From Kuschelorhynchus macadamiae (lineage: Eukaryota; Arthropoda; Insecta; Coleoptera; Curculionidae), in contig JAUTXW010001355.1 of NCBI GenBank assembly GCA_030620095.1, positions 434,001-498,000 of the forward strand: a stretch of 64,000 nt of DNA, given 5' to 3'. Under the pieces are notes generated by a model. That model was not told the origin of the DNA and made no database searches. It worked only from the letters and a program-made list of their open reading frames with translations. Of the stretch, positions 61,180-64,000 are shown piece by piece. Positions within the stretch are counted from its first letter, which is position 1, and the number at the start of each line of letters is the position of its first letter. Made by a program: the position numbers and the translations under genes.

Positions 61180-61765
61180 TAACTCTTATAATATAGGAAT
61201 TGCGCTAAGATAACCACTGTCTACGATAAATATATCGTTTTTACTAGACTAATTTGAAGTCCCTCCACATTGCGCTGGAACTCATTTCGTGACATAGCCA
61301 CATAGCTATTTCTAAAATCTGAGAAATATGGTTCTTCAACAGTCAAAATGTACTGACTTTTCTGATGTAATGACTAAAGCAGGATTGATCAAATGATGCT
61401 CCTTATGAAACAATTTTATTATTGTCGAAATACCTTATAGTTTTTAGTAGTAGTCATTTCACAGTAAATACCATCAACACAAACAATAGGTTTTGACTGC
61501 TGAGGATTAGGATTATACAACTTATTAGCAAAAGGAGTTACATGCACTCCAATAAATTAGTCTTATGTTATTGCATCCAATCCTATATTTTTGTTCCTGT
61601 ACAAATCTCTGCCTTAATGATGCTCGAACAGTAATTACCGCTGTAACTAGCAGCTTGTCTTATTAAATATTTGTAAATAATTGTCAAAAAATCATCATCA
61701 GAAAGTCCGTTCTTTGCTTTGAAATTTGGAAATTATGAACCTTTCTCAATTCTTGAAGAAAAACT
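61180..61765 (-). pseudogene. Possible PIF/Harbinger-type transposase remnant
   Basis: Minus-strand pieces: QSKPIVCVDGIYCEMTTTKN (compare the 'DGTYI' block of HARBI1-like transposases), LINPALVITSEKSV, and IFIVDSGYLSAIPIL (compare 'VFVVDRGF'). The pieces lie in different frames with many stops. The resemblance is limited to two short motifs. Confidence 0.3.
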
Positions 61766-61946
61766 GACGGTTATTGACCTTTAACTTTATACGATCTGCG
61801 TACATACTATAAACCTGCGAATAATGGTCGAATAAGCCAATCATTTTTATCCAAAGGCGATTTTACGGGGGTAGTAAAGCAATGTTCCCTCTCCCCGACG
61901 TTAAGTAGCATGGTTATTATATTAACATAAATGCGACGCTGGCATG

Positions 61947-61948
<2 letters not shown>

Positions 61949-61993
<45 letters not shown>
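61949..61993. repeat. (TA)n microsatellite
   Basis: About 45 bp of pure TA. Confidence 0.96.
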
Positions 61994-61998
<5 letters not shown>

Positions 61999-63404
61999 GA
62001 ATACAGTAAACGCTTATTTAAAAGCGCGATATTTTCTTAAACGTCGAACGACTACATACTTACTAATTTGTTGTAGTAAAACGCAACAAATTTAATCTAA
62101 TTTATAAATGAAAACCGCGTTTTGCCGAATGCTACCGCTTGCTGTTATATTTACTAACTTTTCCATTTCGTTTATAAATCCTTAATATGCAGAATATACC
62201 TGCCCTTTATAATATAGAAGTTCTTTAATTATGTTACATCAAAATGAAAATATTTAAATATTCCAACTGCGAAAAAATAAAATTCTAAGAATGCAGATTG
62301 ATCTGTTCGTTTTAAACACTCTGAATATAAAATGTAACATGTTATGTCCTGTTTATGAGTTCTGTCAGTTGAGAAATAAGTAAGTTTTTATTTATCTCCT
62401 TCTTACATTAAAAAATTGCCCTATGTAATATTACTAAATATAGAATACAACCTACCTCATATACCTAGTAAAACTAAAAATAGTGTTTGAATTCTAATTT
62501 ACAAGGTAGGGGTTCTAGAAACCAATATAAATAATAGATTGTACAAATATTACACGTACACCTATAAGTCGCCCTATCTCGGAAAATGGCCCATCACACC
62601 CCCCCCCCCGCATCATTTTTTTTTCGGAAAATGAAACTAGAGATTATTAGATCATCAATATGTAAAATTTACAAAAAATTACCGGAACCATATTTCAATG
62701 CATTTGTGCGTTGTCCTTTATCTTTTTTTAAATCGAACTATTATTAATATATTTTACATGCTGTACCAGGAAAGACGGAGGCTTATTGAGGAACATCTCA
62801 CATACTAGTAAAAACTACCAAAAAGCAATTTTAAATGTTAGAAGGCGCATTTTAGCCAACAGACTCAAGTTTTATCTAGATCCGCCGCTTTCTCAAGAAA
62901 CTATAAATTCTTGGAAGTAAGTTGAACTCGTTTATATATTTTATACACTGGCATTTACCACTTCTGGGAAATGCCCTAAGAAGTTCTGTGAAATATTTAA
63001 AAGGATGAATTATATGTACTCTGCTCAACCATGAATCATTAATTTTCAAATACTTGCAAAGTAATATTACATAATTTTTAATGATCATATTTATATTAAT
63101 GCATATTAATATTAGCAATTTTATAGAAATTGGGAGAGAAAATAAAAATCATTGTTTTATAATCATGATTTTGATTTATATTAATAATAGGTATACCTAA
63201 ATTTTATATAAATATGTCTCCAAATGCTCTACTTTCTAGATACAGGGTGTTAGATCTAAAAATAACTAAAATTCCATAACGAATCTATTAGATTAAGATT
63301 CGGCACAGCCTCATAGATATTCGAAGGCTAAATTTTGACAGTACCAACTAGTTTTTGTTTTGGCTATGTGCGTAGATATTGGCAACACTGTCTGACTTAA
63401 AATA
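61994..63404. other. No gene recognised
   Basis: Poly-C run at about 62598-62609 followed by poly-T. 'tacagggtgttagat' at 63241 resembles a mariner end, but no partner is visible. Confidence 0.5.
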
Positions 63405-64000
63405 AAATAAAATCGGTAAATTTCCTTTACCCGGAACTTCCCTCGTTATGACTTTTTTCCATTTGTTAGAAATAGTGAAGTCTGACCCAGTTTAGTTCAG
63501 TACATAATTACAGTATATATGTGTGACATATACTGTCTTCATTTTTATTGGGCACTATTTTGTTCCATCATATTGGATTCCTACCAATAATTTACCATTT
63601 TCTTTCTACCTATGTCACACTTGACTATTGGGCATCATTTAAAATAAATTGAATAAGTAGTTTTTACATTGACACATACCACCATCTTGTTACGTCATTT
63701 TAATCAGTTTATCCCATTTTCAGATTAAATTTGTCTGCAAAATTTAAAGTCAGTTGAACAAGATTTTTTACGTAGATTTTTTAAAAGTTTTATTTGCCCG
63801 CCATTTCGTTTCGCTATCTTAAATTGAAAACCATATTATTAGTCTTTATCTATTCTGTGGGTCCCCAAATATTTGCCAGGTATTAAGTTTCTAAATGGTT
63901 TTCGTTAACGATCCTCTTGTTGTTAGGTTAGAGTGGTGTATTTTTTGTGGTAAAGATCGAGTAAATAAAAAACAAAAGCCTTTTTTTAGATTGTCGACGT
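63405..64000 (-). repeat. Family R copy 9 with hammerhead-unit junction, cut by window edge
   Basis: Parallels 38325-38890 block for block: the end box (aaaatcggtaaatttccttt, cccggaacttccctcgtta), R units, then from about 63821 the start of the ~200-bp hammerhead unit (aagtttctaaatggttttcg, gatcctcttgttgtta). It ends at gtcgacgt, where the hammerhead motif would begin in reverse orientation. Confidence 0.8.

Noticed and set aside
62876..63118. 80-codon minus-strand frame
   Set aside because: AT-rich, no recognisable motif, no neighbouring element; likely chance.

Overview
The window looks like a piece of an AT-rich insect nuclear genome, possibly a beetle. The grounds are the mix of elements: Jockey/CR1-like non-LTR elements, Penelope-like elements (PLEs) with GIY-YIG endonucleases, IS630/Tc1/mariner elements with an unusually wide catalytic spacing, Ty3/gypsy fragments, a Crypton-like tyrosine recombinase, and long (TA)n microsatellites. 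I found no intact host gene, tRNA, rRNA or CRISPR. Almost every readable coding stretch belongs to a mobile element, and nearly all are broken. All assignments are by eye from motifs.

Layout. 1-5.3 kb: a PLE fragment, a gypsy pol fragment, a ~520-bp (AT)n tract between two direct repeats, and a LINE on the minus strand whose ORF2 has a single stop codon. 5.3-7.8 kb: a mariner-like element with ~524-bp terminal inverted repeats (TIRs) and an uninterrupted 360-residue transposase. 7.9-11.6 kb: two copies of one PLE family (PLE1) joined head to head, one with a well-formed hammerhead ribozyme motif near its 3' end. 12.5-22 kb: decayed LINEs, mariners, a 1.15-kb TIR element and a 0.7-kb mariner-type MITE. 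23.5-28 kb: a second PLE family (PLE2), again head to head, inserted into an unidentified 275-codon open region. 28.7-31.7 kb: a decayed LINE. 33.5-36.9 kb: two related mariners set inside (TA)n arrays.

38-42 kb: the largest block of an unclassified dispersed repeat, here called family R. It is built of degenerate 'aaaatggcgg' units and carries a tandem array of ~200-230-bp units, each with a hammerhead-like motif. Other R copies lie near 14, 18, 30.5, 32, 47, 58 and 63.5 kb. 43-44.4 kb: a Crypton-like recombinase pseudogene bracketed by repeated CTTTTCCGCAC motifs. 47.6-52.8 kb: a recent LTR element with 291-bp LTRs differing at two bases and a 4-bp target duplication, but no coding capacity in its 4.6-kb interior. 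53-58 kb: a mariner remnant, a gypsy gag-RT remnant and an unassigned transposase-like remnant. 58-64 kb: mostly non-coding repeats.

The most notable signals are the hammerhead motifs shared by three or four unrelated-looking repeat families, above all the tandem array in family R, and the coding-free but young LTR element. Both suggest non-autonomous retroelements mobilised in trans. The Crypton-flanking motif cluster is a candidate recombinase site. The PLE1 RT/GIY-YIG, mariner and LINE proteins show which autonomous systems have been active in this genome.
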